This document shows positions 24,850 to 33,049 of a stretch of 42,484 bases of DNA, piece by piece. The DNA comes from an uncultured Eubacteriales bacterium. GTDB taxonomy: Bacteria; Bacillota; Clostridia; Oscillospirales; CAG-272. Numbering within the stretch: position 1 is the stretch's first letter; every line of letters starts with the position of its first letter. Below the pieces are notes generated by a model. It was not told the origin of the DNA and did no database searches. It saw only the letters and a list, made by a program, of their open reading frames with translations. Position numbers and translations under genes: made by a program. The DNA is taken from NCBI GenBank assembly GCA_934481515.1, contig CAKSPO010000017.1:1-42484 (forward strand), given 5' to 3'.

Positions 24850-25406
24850 TAGGTTATGCATTCTGCGGCTCCTTTTGCACCCACGCGGTGGCGATTGAGG
24901 AGCTACGGAATCTGATACGTGACGGCTATGAGATTCAGCCGATCATGAGCGAGACGGTTTTTCTGACAGATACGCGCTTCGGAAAGGCGGAGGAACTGCG
25001 GAAAAAGGTGGAAACACTTTGCGGCAGACCGATTATTCATACCATTCCGGACGCGGAGCCATTGGGGCCGAAGACCCCGCTGGAGGCGCTGATTATCTGC
25101 CCCTGCACAGGGAATACCCTGGCGAAGCTTGCCAACGGGATTACGGATACGGCGGTTTGCATGGCGGCAAAGGCGCATCTGCGGCGGGATCGCCCGTTGA
25201 TTCTGGCGGCGGCATCCAATGACGCACTTTCCGCCAACCTGCGGAATATCGCAACGCTTCTCTCGCGTAAGTGTGTCTATTTCGTTCCGATGCATCAGGA
25301 TGACCCGGAACGCAAGCCACACTCGCTGGTCGCGGATTTTTCTTTGCTGTCCCCGACATTGCATGCCGCATTTGAGGGGAGACAGTTTCAGAAGCTGTTC
25401 CTCTGA
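24846..25406 (+). CDS. dpaB: Dipicolinate synthase subunit B
   Basis: A 186-residue flavoprotein-fold partner of DpaA. IGYAFCGSFCTHAVAIEEL at the start, ICPCTGNTLAKLANGITD and YFVPMHQDDPERKPHS are typical of SpoVFB. It completes dipicolinic acid synthesis in the sporulating mother cell. The N-terminus cannot be extended because an in-frame TGA lies at 24819 and no other start codon intervenes. The only good Shine-Dalgarno belongs to a 4-codon mini-ORF just upstream, pointing to coupled translation. A GC hairpin with a T-run follows. Confidence 0.93.
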   Translation: MIGYAFCGSFCTHAVAIEELRNLIRDGYEIQPIMSETVFLTDTRFGKAEELRKKVETLCGRPIIHTIPDAEPLGPKTPLEALIICPCTGNTLAKLANGITDTAVCMAAKAHLRRDRPLILAAASNDALSANLRNIATLLSRKCVYFVPMHQDDPERKPHSLVADFSLLSPTLHAAFEGRQFQKLFL

Positions 25407-25427
25407 CCGTCCGGTGTAAATATATTT

Positions 25428-25451
25428 GCCCCAAAAGGGGCTGCCTTTTTT
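25428..25451 (+). terminator. dpaB terminator
   Basis: GCCCC-AAAA-GGGGC (25428-25441) followed by TGCC and six T residues. Confidence 0.7.
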
Positions 25452-25460
25452 GCGACAGCA

Positions 25461-25501
25461 GGAGGTGTTAAAAAACTCAAAATGAGTTTTTTAACACCTC
25501 C
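25461..25501. repeat. Perfect 19-bp inverted repeat
   Basis: The arm 25461-25479 (GGAGGTGTTAAAAAACTCA) is exactly complementary to 25483-25501 around an AAA loop. Its inner part has A and T tracts on opposite sides. It lies between convergent genes just after another terminator, so it may be a second terminator or a small palindromic element. Confidence 0.8.
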
Positions 25502-25591
25502 GACGACGTTGGTTTCAGCGGCTGAACGCCACTGTTTTGCAACTAAGAAATCAAAAAAACAAGATGCAGGCGGCAAAAACGACCAAGATAA

Positions 25592-25625
25592 GGGCTGTTA
25601 AAAACATCGAGTCTTTTAACAGCCC
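25592..25625 (-). terminator. Second GTTAAAA-type hairpin, possible flavodiiron gene terminator
   Basis: GGGCTGTTAAAA (25592-25603) pairs with TTTTAACAGCCC (25614-25625). It shares the GTTAAAA/TTTTAAC core with the 25461 palindrome. It lies about 85 nt beyond the stop of the minus-strand flavodiiron gene. The rest of 25502-25709 holds nothing else I can recognise. Confidence 0.55.
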
Positions 25626-25709
25626 CTTCGATTTTGTTCTTTTCTGTAAAATACATTTTCAGGATCTCTGACAGGGTAGTCTTAGATCAGTGTGCCTGTC
25701 GTTCAAACC

Positions 25710-27509
25710 TCAGCGGATCGGCTCAAAGTCGGAAGCGCCGTGCTTGCAGAGCGGGCAGATGAAGTCGTCTGGGAGCGTTTCTCCTTCATAAACGTATCCG
25801 CAGACCTTGCAGACGTACCCCTTTTTTCCTTCCGTTTCCGGGCGGGGACGGACATGCTCCTGGTAATAGGTATAGGTCATGCTTGCCGCATCCGAGATGA
25901 CACGCGCCTCGGTGACGGAGCAGAGAAACATTCCGTGGGTTCCGAGGTCTACATAATCCTCCACTTTCAGGGAGAGAAACGCATTGATATACCGTGGCAG
26001 AAATGCCAGCCCGTTGTCCGAGCGGAGCGGAGAACAACCTGCAAATTTGTCGGTATTGCGCCCGCTTCGGAAGCCGAAGGCTTCAAAGACCGCAAACGGT
26101 GCCTCGGTTGTCAGGACGTTGACATTCAAAAGACCTGTCTGGCGGATGACATGGTGGGAGTAATTCTGTTTGTTGATGGTGACGGCAACCCGGTGCGGGG
26201 TATCGGTCAGCTGAGAAACGGTGTTGACAATCAGACCGTTGTCCTTCTTTCCGTCGTTGCAGGTGACGACATACAGACCATAACCGATCCGGAAGAGTGC
26301 GGAAAGATCGTTTTTATCGGCGGTTTCGCTCCTTTGCGCCAGATAGTCCCGGCAAAGTTCTTTGGCAAGCGCGTCAAGTTGCCCTTCGCTTTCTTCGTTC
26401 AACGCCGAGAAGATCCGGACAGTTGTGTCGGTATAGTTCAGGTTTTTGCATTCCTCCAGCGTTTTCCGCATGCATTTTGCGGCAAGAGGCGCCCAGGAAC
26501 CGTTTTCGATGATGCCGACGGTCTTGTTCCGGAAGCCCCGCTCGACCAGACGGTGCAGAAAATCCCGCATGAAGGGGAACATGTCCGCGTTGTAGGTGGT
26601 GGTTGCAAGCACCAGCTTGCTGTACCGGAAGGCGTCCGATACCGCTTCGGAGAGATCCGTATGCGAAAGGTTCCGCACAACCACTTCGGGACAGCCGTTG
26701 CTTCTGAGCTTCTGAGCAAGCGCGTGGACGGCTTTCTCCGTGTTTCCGTAGACGGAGGTATAGGCGATCAGAATTCCTTCCGTTTCGGAAGCATAGGAGG
26801 ACCAGGTATTGTACAGTCCGAGATAATAGCCGAGGTTTTCCGTCAGAACGGGGCCGTGCAAAGGACAGATAATGTCAATGTCCAATGGCGCGGCTTTTTT
26901 GAGCAGTGCCTGTACCTGGGCGCCGTACTTGCCGACAATGCCGAAATAATATCTGCGCGCTTCGTCTGCCCACGGCTCCTCTGCGTCTGCGGTGCCGAAT
27001 TTGCCGAATCCGTCCGCGGAGAACAGAACCCTGTCGTGAAGGTCATAGGTGACCATGACCTCCGGCCAGTGAACCATGGGAGCGGTCAGGAACTGCAGGG
27101 TGTGCGTTCCGAGCGAAAGGGTATCTCCGTCTGCCACCACAATGCGATGCTCCGCACAGTCGGTGCCGTAAAACTGCTTCATCAGGACGAACGCCTTTGC
27201 GGTGGCAACCACCGTTGTGTCCGGATAGACCTTCAAAAATGTGGCAATATTGGCGGAGTGATCCGGCTCCATGTGCTGAACCACCAGATAGTCCGGCGCT
27301 CTGCCTTCCAGCGCTTCGCCGACGCGATCCAGCCATTCATGAGAAAAAGCGGCATCCACCGTGTCCATGACGGCAATCTTTTTGTCGCGGATCAGGTAGG
27401 AATTGTATGCCATGCCGTTCGGAACGGGGTATTGACCTTCAAACAGGCGGATATTTCTGTCATTGACGCCGACGGAAAGAAGGTCGGCGGTGATTTTTGC
27501 AGGTTGCAT
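25710..27509 (-). CDS. Flavodiiron protein with flavin-reductase and rubredoxin domains
   Basis: A 599-residue four-module oxygen (or NO) reductase that protects anaerobes by reducing O2 to water. The N-terminal metallo-beta-lactamase domain has the full diiron ligand set: H79, E81, D83 and H84 in HMEPDH, H147, D166 and H218. The flavodoxin domain follows (YTSVYGNTEKAVHAL, TTYNADMFPFM). Next is a flavin-reductase-like domain (about residues 395-550). A C-terminal rubredoxin has CKVCGYVY and CPLC around residues 555-595. Carrying its own reductase and rubredoxin lets one chain pass electrons from NAD(P)H to the diiron site (family knowledge). I start at ATG 27509, with AAGGAG 6 nt upstream; the open frame to 27593 lacks a site. 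It is a single-gene unit. Confidence 0.95.
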   Translation of the reverse strand: MQPAKITADLLSVGVNDRNIRLFEGQYPVPNGMAYNSYLIRDKKIAVMDTVDAAFSHEWLDRVGEALEGRAPDYLVVQHMEPDHSANIATFLKVYPDTTVVATAKAFVLMKQFYGTDCAEHRIVVADGDTLSLGTHTLQFLTAPMVHWPEVMVTYDLHDRVLFSADGFGKFGTADAEEPWADEARRYYFGIVGKYGAQVQALLKKAAPLDIDIICPLHGPVLTENLGYYLGLYNTWSSYASETEGILIAYTSVYGNTEKAVHALAQKLRSNGCPEVVVRNLSHTDLSEAVSDAFRYSKLVLATTTYNADMFPFMRDFLHRLVERGFRNKTVGIIENGSWAPLAAKCMRKTLEECKNLNYTDTTVRIFSALNEESEGQLDALAKELCRDYLAQRSETADKNDLSALFRIGYGLYVVTCNDGKKDNGLIVNTVSQLTDTPHRVAVTINKQNYSHHVIRQTGLLNVNVLTTEAPFAVFEAFGFRSGRNTDKFAGCSPLRSDNGLAFLPRYINAFLSLKVEDYVDLGTHGMFLCSVTEARVISDAASMTYTYYQEHVRPRPETEGKKGYVCKVCGYVYEGETLPDDFICPLCKHGASDFEPIR

Positions 27510-27576
27510 GTCTGACTCCTTTTCTTTTTGAAGATGGGATTCTGTTATTATCATACCATAGCTTATACGCTTTTTC

Positions 27577-27592
27577 TGTTGTGCATACAACA
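27577..27592. promoter_or_regulatory. Dyad upstream of the flavodiiron gene
   Basis: TGTTGT-GCAT-ACAACA is a perfect 6-bp dyad about 70 nt before the flavodiiron start, where an operator for a redox-responsive regulator would be expected. On the minus strand a TATGAT (27555-27550) may be the -10. The regulator is unknown. Confidence 0.35.
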
Positions 27593-27694
27593 AACAAAAA
27601 ATTCTCCATCATATAGCTCCGGAAAAGTGCATAAATATGAATGAAAGAAATCAAAAGAATTTTTTCGGTATTCCATCGTCAGGGAGGGGCGCAT

Positions 27695-28309
27695 ATGCGA
27701 AAGTACAGATGGAGGTTCTGCCCGACGGTGCTGCTGTTTTTGATATGGATGCTATTCTGCGACCGGAGCGGAATCGGCGTTGCCACTCTTCTTGCGGCGG
27801 CATTGCATGAATGCGGACATCTTGCGGCGGCGAAGTGGTTGCGGATTCCGTTCCGGGCACTCCGCCTGACCCCACTGGGCGCCCGGCTGGAGACGGGTAC
27901 CGGGGTTCTTTCCTATGGCGAGGAATTCCTGCTTGCCGCGGCGGGACCGCTGACCAGCCTGCTTGCCTCTCTTGGCGCGGCGATGTTTTGGAGGGCATTC
28001 GGCTTTTTCCGGTTGTTTTCCTGCGCTTCTTTGTTGCTCGGCGTTTTGAATCTGTTGCCGATCCGGAGCTTTGACGGCGGGCGGATGCTGGAAAGCATGC
28101 TGTCACAAAAGGCGGGTGTACGGGTTGCCTGCCGGATGATGCAGGTGCTGTCCTTTTTCTTTTTGCTGGTGCTTTTTTCGCTTGCGGTCTATCTTTTGCT
28201 CCGGGCGGGCGACGGCTTGTCACTTCTCCTTTTTTCCGTAAGCCTGTTCTTTCGCTTCTTCGATGCAATGGGCGGAGACCCTCCATGCCTTCCGGTAATT
28301 CGGAAGTGA
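27695..28309 (+). CDS. Small site-2 protease (M50), possible SpoIVFB-like
   Basis: A 204-residue intramembrane zinc protease with about five helices. HECGH is the HExxH zinc motif and NLLPIRSFDGGRML contains the third-ligand Asp segment. AAAGPLTSLL is the family's GP loop. GGAGG lies 7 nt before ATG 27695; the earlier in-frame ATG at 27641 has none. Proteases of this size include SpoIVFB, which releases active sigma-K in sporulation. With a sigma-K-like promoter and dpaAB 2 kb away that role is attractive but unproven; no SpoIVFA partner is adjacent. A CATAAATA at 27630 loosely resembles a sporulation -10. Confidence 0.82.
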   Translation: MRKYRWRFCPTVLLFLIWMLFCDRSGIGVATLLAAALHECGHLAAAKWLRIPFRALRLTPLGARLETGTGVLSYGEEFLLAAAGPLTSLLASLGAAMFWRAFGFFRLFSCASLLLGVLNLLPIRSFDGGRMLESMLSQKAGVRVACRMMQVLSFFFLLVLFSLAVYLLLRAGDGLSLLLFSVSLFFRFFDAMGGDPPCLPVIRK

Positions 28310-28636
28310 GGAAAAAAGAGAATTCCGGAGGTTTTCAAAGAAAAATAGAGAATTCTGCATTTTTTTGTATGATAAATCCATTTTTTCAGGGCAGAATGCG
28401 GATCATTATGGAAAATGACGAATTTTTGATTTTTTTTGGAAAACTATTGCAATTGATGGGGGAATCTGCTACAATATAGTTCGTATTTTATGGCAATTGT
28501 GCCGGAAACCCGTTTTTTTCGGAGATTTCAGCCGTTCCGGAAAAATCTCTGGCTCCGGCAGCGGAGAATGATTTTCTCCGTTTTGTTCCATTGAATATTT
28601 GAAATTCTTTTTATTGAGAAGGAGTATTTATGCGGA
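28310..28636 (+). promoter_or_regulatory. Leader region of the pot operon
   Basis: This gap holds a promoter, TTGCAA (28447-28452) and TACAAT (28470-28475) 17 nt apart. A leader of about 155 nt follows. It contains a hairpin CGGAGAA/TTCTCCG (28562-28580) with TTTTGTT after it, which could act as an attenuator. AAGGAG follows at 28619-28624. I do not recognise a known riboswitch class. The first 130 nt are AT-rich with no clear feature. Confidence 0.6.
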
Positions 28637-28686
28637 ATGAACAAAGAAGTGCTGATCCGGCTGAACGGAATTTCCAAGTCTTTTGA
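28630..28686 (+). other. 18-residue out-of-frame upstream ORF overlapping potA
   Basis: AAGGAG (28619-28624) is 5 nt from ATG 28630 but 12 nt from the potA ATG at 28637. The frame from 28630 runs 18 codons to TGA at 28684-28686, overlapping potA. Ribosomes starting here would bypass potA, so it may lower or regulate its translation. Inference from spacing. Confidence 0.4.
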
Positions 28687-29764
28687 CGGCGAAACCGTTC
28701 TCGACCACATTGACTTAGAGGTGCATGACAAGGAGTTTATTACGCTCCTCGGTCCCTCCGGATGCGGAAAGACAACCACCCTGCGCATCATCGGCGGCTT
28801 TGAAACGCCGGATGAGGGAGATCTTTTCTTCAATGGGAAACGAATCAACGACGTGCCGCCGTACGAGCGACAGGTCAATACGGTTTTTCAGCGATATGCG
28901 CTGTTTCCCCATCTGAATGTGTTCGATAACATTGCATTCGGTCTCCGAATCCAGCGACGAGGGGGAGAGGAGATCCGAACAAAAGTCAAGGAAATGCTGG
29001 AGCTGGTCAATCTCCGAGGGTTTGAACGCCGCCGCGTCAGTACGCTTTCCGGCGGTCAGCAGCAGCGCGTCGCCATTGCACGCGCACTGGTCAATCAGCC
29101 GAAGGTGCTTCTTCTGGATGAGCCGCTGGCGGCGCTGGATCTGAAGCTGCGCAAGGATATGCAGAACGAATTGAAGAATATCCAGCACCATACGGGAATC
29201 ACTTTCATTTTCGTTACGCACGATCAGGAGGAAGCGCTCTCCATGTCCGACACCGTGGTCGTGATGGCGGAGGGGAAGATTCAGCAGATCGGTACGCCGA
29301 CGGATATTTACAACGAGCCGGTCAACGCCTTCGTTGCCGACTTTATCGGGGAATCCAATATTCTGGACGGAATCATGCAGAGCGATCTGCACGTCCGGTT
29401 TGCAGGACATAATTTCGACTGCGTGGACAGCGGCTTTGCAAAGAACGAGCCGGTGGACGTGGTGGTTCGCCCGGAGGACGTGGACGTGGTTCCGGCGGAT
29501 CGCGGCATGCTCCGCGGAGTTGTCAGCAGCGTGACCTTCAAGGGCGTGCATTATGAGATCATTGCGGACATCGGCGGCTTCAAATGGATGATCCAGTCCA
29601 CCGATTTTGTGTCGGAAGGGGAGACCATCGGACTGTCGATCGACCCGGATGCCATCCACATTATGAAAAAATCCGAGTTCTCCGGGAAATACGGAGACTA
29701 CTCTTCCTTCAGTGATGAGCTGGACAAGCTTTCCGATGTGGAGGAGGCAGTCGAAGAAGAATGA
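28637..29764 (+). CDS. potA: Spermidine/putrescine ABC transporter ATP-binding protein
   Basis: A 375-residue ATPase that powers polyamine import. Walker A GPSGCGKTT, signature LSGGQQQRVAIARAL, Walker B VLLLDEPLAALD and switch VTHDQEEA are intact. A C-terminal TOBE/regulatory domain follows, with VVRPEDVDVV. It is the first of four genes potABCD, with a 4-nt ATGA overlap into potB. ATG 28637 fits the family N-terminus, but its Shine-Dalgarno is unusually far, at 12 nt. The acidic tail EEAVEEE is slightly longer than usual. Confidence 0.95.
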   Translation: MNKEVLIRLNGISKSFDGETVLDHIDLEVHDKEFITLLGPSGCGKTTTLRIIGGFETPDEGDLFFNGKRINDVPPYERQVNTVFQRYALFPHLNVFDNIAFGLRIQRRGGEEIRTKVKEMLELVNLRGFERRRVSTLSGGQQQRVAIARALVNQPKVLLLDEPLAALDLKLRKDMQNELKNIQHHTGITFIFVTHDQEEALSMSDTVVVMAEGKIQQIGTPTDIYNEPVNAFVADFIGESNILDGIMQSDLHVRFAGHNFDCVDSGFAKNEPVDVVVRPEDVDVVPADRGMLRGVVSSVTFKGVHYEIIADIGGFKWMIQSTDFVSEGETIGLSIDPDAIHIMKKSEFSGKYGDYSSFSDELDKLSDVEEAVEEE

Positions 29765-30582
29765 AAAAGAAGAATCTGTTCGAGCGCGTGGTAGCGGCTC
29801 CGTATCTTTTGTGGTCTTTGCTGTTCATCATAGGCCCTCTTCTGTTTGTTCTTTATTTTGCTTTTACCGACCGGGACGGCTCTTTTACCGTTGAAAACAT
29901 TCTCGGACTTTCGGAGTATTCCGGCACGTTCTGGATGTCACTGGGCTTTTCGCTGATCGCGACAACGGTCTGCCTTCTGATCGGTTACCCGCTGGCATAC
30001 GCCATGTCCAAGACTGCGCCGCGCACCCGCAGCATTCTGATGGTGCTTCTGATGCTGCCCATGTGGATCAGCCTTCTGATCCGTACCTACTCTCTCATGG
30101 CTCTGCTGGACAACGGGGGACTGGTCAGTTCGTTTCTGACCTGGCTCGGCTTTTCCAAGCTGACCTTTATCGGGACCGAGGGAGCTGTGATTCTCGGCAT
30201 GATCTACGACTTTTTGCCCTATATGGTGCTTCCAATCTACACCTCCATGACCAAGCTGGATACCCGCTATCTGGAGGCAGCGGCAGATTTGGGATGCAAC
30301 AGCGGAAAGACTCTGCTGCATGTAATGCTTCCGCTGACCATGCCCGGCGTTGTTTCCGGCGTGACAATGGTGTTCGTTCCTTCCATCAGCACCTTTTACA
30401 TTTCCCAGAAGCTTGGCGGCGGCTCCTTTGACCTGATCGGAGATACCATCGAGCGTCAGTTCCAGAATGCAGTGACCTATCACACCGGCGCCGCTATTTC
30501 GCTGGTCATGATGATCCTCATTCTGATCTCTCTTGCCGTCATGAATCGCTTTTCGGATAAAGGAGGGGAGATTATCGTATGA
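29761..30582 (+). CDS. potB: Spermidine/putrescine ABC transporter permease
   Basis: A 273-residue permease with six membrane helices; the first lies at about residues 12-32. LEAAADLGCNSGKTLLHVMLPLTMPG is the EAA-type loop that docks on PotA. It pairs with PotC to form the channel. The start ATG overlaps the potA stop (ATGA), and its own stop overlaps potC the same way. Confidence 0.95.
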   Translation: MKKKNLFERVVAAPYLLWSLLFIIGPLLFVLYFAFTDRDGSFTVENILGLSEYSGTFWMSLGFSLIATTVCLLIGYPLAYAMSKTAPRTRSILMVLLMLPMWISLLIRTYSLMALLDNGGLVSSFLTWLGFSKLTFIGTEGAVILGMIYDFLPYMVLPIYTSMTKLDTRYLEAAADLGCNSGKTLLHVMLPLTMPGVVSGVTMVFVPSISTFYISQKLGGGSFDLIGDTIERQFQNAVTYHTGAAISLVMMILILISLAVMNRFSDKGGEIIV

Positions 30583-31427
30583 AGGTTTTTTCCAAAATTT
30601 ATATGGCATTGGTGTTCCTGATTCTTTACGCACCGATTCTGGTGGTGATCCTGTTTTCGTTCAATGCCTCCGGAAGCCTGAGTCGCTTCACCGGCTTTTC
30701 CATGTACTGGTATCAGGAGCTGTTCCGCAACTCCGAGGCGCTGTCCGCACTGAAAAACTCGCTGATTCTCGCGGTCACATCCTCTCTTATTGCCACCGTA
30801 CTCGGGACGCTTGCCGCATTTCACCTCTCCCGCGTGCGGAATCGGTATTACCGGCGCGTAGTGGAGTCGGTCTCCAACATTCCGATGATGAACCCGGATA
30901 TTGTCACCGGTGTTTCCATGATGCTGTTGTTTGTGGGGGTTGCCACCCTGCTGAAGCTTTCCTCTTCACTGGGATTCTGGACGATGCTGATTGCGCATAC
31001 CACCTTCAACCTTCCGTATGTCATCCTTTCGGTGCTTCCGAAATTCCGCCAGATGGACAAAAACCTGACGGAAGCGGCGCTGGACCTCGGTTGCACACCG
31101 GCACAGACCTTTTTGCGCGTGGAGCTTCCCGCCATCATGCCCGGCGTCATTTCCGGTCTGATGATGGGCTTTACCCTGTCGCTGGATGACTTTGTTATCA
31201 GCCATTTTGTCAGTTCCCCCGACTTCAAGACCCTGCCACTGTATATATACAACCAGACGGCACACGAGGTCAAATTCAGTATGTATGCGCTTTGTACCCT
31301 GATGATCGTTGCCATTCTGTTGCTTCTGATTGCGGTCAACGTGGCAGGATCCATGGGTGAGTATCGGGCGCGCCACCATGCGAAACGCTTTGCAAAACGT
31401 CTTGCGACGGGAGGAAATGCAAAATGA
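30579..31427 (+). CDS. potC: Spermidine/putrescine ABC transporter permease
   Basis: A 282-residue second permease, six helices. The EAA-type loop reads LTEAALDLGCTPAQTFLRVELPAIMPG, and FTLSLDDFVISHFVSSP is a PotC signature. It overlaps potB and potD by 4 nt each. The C-terminal tail is Arg/His/Lys-rich, consistent with a cytoplasmic end. Confidence 0.95.
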   Translation: MKVFSKIYMALVFLILYAPILVVILFSFNASGSLSRFTGFSMYWYQELFRNSEALSALKNSLILAVTSSLIATVLGTLAAFHLSRVRNRYYRRVVESVSNIPMMNPDIVTGVSMMLLFVGVATLLKLSSSLGFWTMLIAHTTFNLPYVILSVLPKFRQMDKNLTEAALDLGCTPAQTFLRVELPAIMPGVISGLMMGFTLSLDDFVISHFVSSPDFKTLPLYIYNQTAHEVKFSMYALCTLMIVAILLLLIAVNVAGSMGEYRARHHAKRFAKRLATGGNAK

Positions 31428-32683
31428 AAAGAAAACTTTGTCTGTTCCTCTGCGTGGTCTTGCTTTCCGGCTTGCTCTGTGCGGGATTTTCCGCATGCGG
31501 AAGCGAGGAAGAAATCGTGCTGTACGTTTACAACTGGGGAGAGTATATCTCTGACGGTTCGGACGATTCCCTTGATACCAACGCCGCATTTGAGGCGTAT
31601 TGCCGGGAGGTGCTCGGCAAAAACGTTCGGGTCAACTATTCCACTTTTTCCAGCAATGAGGATATGTATGCCAAAATCAGCAGCGGTTCTGCCACATACG
31701 ATGTCATCATTCCGTCGGACTATATGATCGAACGGATGGTCTCCGAGGGTCTGCTTCGTCCGCTGGCGAACAGCGAGGAAGAGCTTCTGCAAAAAATGCC
31801 GAACTATCAGTATGTGGAGGAAGCCTTCCGGAAGGATCATGTTTACTATGAGTGCGGAAGGGAAGAGGTTTACTCGGTTCCGTATTTCTATGGAATGATC
31901 GGCGTCATTTACAATGCCTCCATCGTGGCGGAGGACGACGAGGAGATCGGTAGCTGGGGATTGATGTGGGACGAGGACTACAAGGGCGATATTCTGCAGT
32001 TCAACAACAGCCGCGATGCCTTCGGAACAGCCCTGTACTATCTGGGATACGATGTCAATGAAGCAACGGAGGAGCAGTGGAGGGAAGCGCTGGAGCTTCT
32101 GAAAAAGCAGAAGGAAATCGTCCAGGGGTATGTCATGGACGAGATTTTCAACAAGATGAAAAGCGGTTCTGCGGCGGTTTCCGCTTATTACGCCGGGGAT
32201 TACCTGTCCATGTATGAGGACAACGATGAACTGGCATTCTTCTATCCGAAGGAAGGAACCAACGTCTATGTGGATGCAATGTGCATTCCGCACAACGCGC
32301 AGAACTACGATCTTGCTATGGAGTACATCAATTTCATGTGTTCCGAAGAGCCGGCAGTTGCCAACGCATTGTATACCTACTATGCCTCCCCGCTGACGAA
32401 TGTCATTGAAAGCGAGGAGTACCAGGAAACCATGGCGGAGGTTCACGAAGATGCCATGGAGATCCTTTACGGTGAGATGGCATCCTCGGTTCCGTCGCAG
32501 GCATACCTGAACCTTTCTCCGGAGCGCCTGACCCTTCTCAACTCCCTGTGGGAGGAGCTGAAGGTGGAAAGCAGCATCGGCAACGGAATTTATATCGGGT
32601 GCGGGATCATCGTTGCCGCACTGGTTGCGATTGCTGTATACCAATTGGTCAAAAAGCGGCGCTGGGCAAAACTGTATGACTGA
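31424..32683 (+). CDS. potD: Polyamine-binding lipoprotein with extra C-terminal membrane helix
   Basis: A 419-residue extracellular receptor that delivers spermidine or putrescine to PotBC. The signal peptide ends in the lipobox FSAC with lipidated Cys25, followed by VLYVYNWGEYIS, a PotD opening with ligand-contact aromatic residues. YDVIIPSDYMIERM and SVPYFYGMIGVIYN also match. Unlike classical PotD, the chain ends with a hydrophobic helix (about residues 387-408) and the basic tail KKRRWAKLYD, so it may be anchored at both ends. It overlaps potC by ATGA. A hairpin terminator follows. Confidence 0.92.
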   Translation: MKRKLCLFLCVVLLSGLLCAGFSACGSEEEIVLYVYNWGEYISDGSDDSLDTNAAFEAYCREVLGKNVRVNYSTFSSNEDMYAKISSGSATYDVIIPSDYMIERMVSEGLLRPLANSEEELLQKMPNYQYVEEAFRKDHVYYECGREEVYSVPYFYGMIGVIYNASIVAEDDEEIGSWGLMWDEDYKGDILQFNNSRDAFGTALYYLGYDVNEATEEQWREALELLKKQKEIVQGYVMDEIFNKMKSGSAAVSAYYAGDYLSMYEDNDELAFFYPKEGTNVYVDAMCIPHNAQNYDLAMEYINFMCSEEPAVANALYTYYASPLTNVIESEEYQETMAEVHEDAMEILYGEMASSVPSQAYLNLSPERLTLLNSLWEELKVESSIGNGIYIGCGIIVAALVAIAVYQLVKKRRWAKLYD

Positions 32684-32687
32684 ATCA

Positions 32688-32724
32688 AAAGGAGCCTCTC
32701 CGCGTTTCGCGGTGAGGCTCCTTT
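32688..32724 (+). terminator. pot operon terminator
   Basis: AAAGGAGCCTC (32688-32698) pairs with GAGGCTCCTTT (32714-32724), with an inner CCGCG/CGCGG stem after a T-T mismatch. It follows the potD stop by 4 nt. Confidence 0.85.
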
Positions 32725-32976
32725 CAGCTTGCAGAGAAAGCAAAAACAACCTTTGCACAATCTTCCGGTCTCCGCCGGAAGAACAAATCCCATTTGTCAT
32801 TCCGTTCCGGTTCCCGCTGGGCGAAAAATTCCAACTACACGTTCCGCATCCGGCTTCTGCAGGGCGAAAAAGCCTTCCCCATCGTAGGGGCAGGGTCAAC
32901 CTGCCCGCTTCTAAGAAATCCGGGCAACCATTCCGGCGGAAATTTACACCGTCGGTGCCCGTTGTTATAAAAACAA
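32725..32976. repeat. Intergenic region with REP-like palindromes
   Basis: No gene is seen. TCTTCCGG/CCGGAAGA (32761-32768 and 32775-32782) and GGGCAGG/CCTGCCC (32888-32894 and 32900-32906) form hairpins. The phrase GGGCGAAAAA occurs twice. The block CGTAGGGGCAGG...CCTGCCCG looks like dispersed intergenic repeats common in gut Clostridia genomes; that is recollection, not a search. Confidence 0.5.
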
Positions 32977-33010
32977 TCTCCCGCGGACAGCAAAAATGCT
33001 GCGCGGGAGA
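32977..33010 (-). terminator. araC-nagB terminator
   Basis: TCTCCCGCG/CGCGGGAGA encloses CAGCA-AAAA-TGCTG. On the minus strand the hairpin is followed by TTGTTTTTA, a good intrinsic terminator about 40 nt past the nagB stop. Confidence 0.85.
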
Positions 33011-33049
33011 CGGGATGCGAATTTTTAACTGTTTTCTTGCAAAACAGCG

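Noticed and set aside
4838..25420. Recurring CGTC(C/G)GG(T/C)GTA words near 4839, 13247 and 25408
   Set aside because: Three short, imperfect occurrences in a GC-rich window could be chance; no shared position relative to genes.
25692..27515. 607-codon plus-strand frame opposite the flavodiiron gene
   Set aside because: All diiron, flavodoxin and rubredoxin motifs are on the minus strand; the other frame has none.
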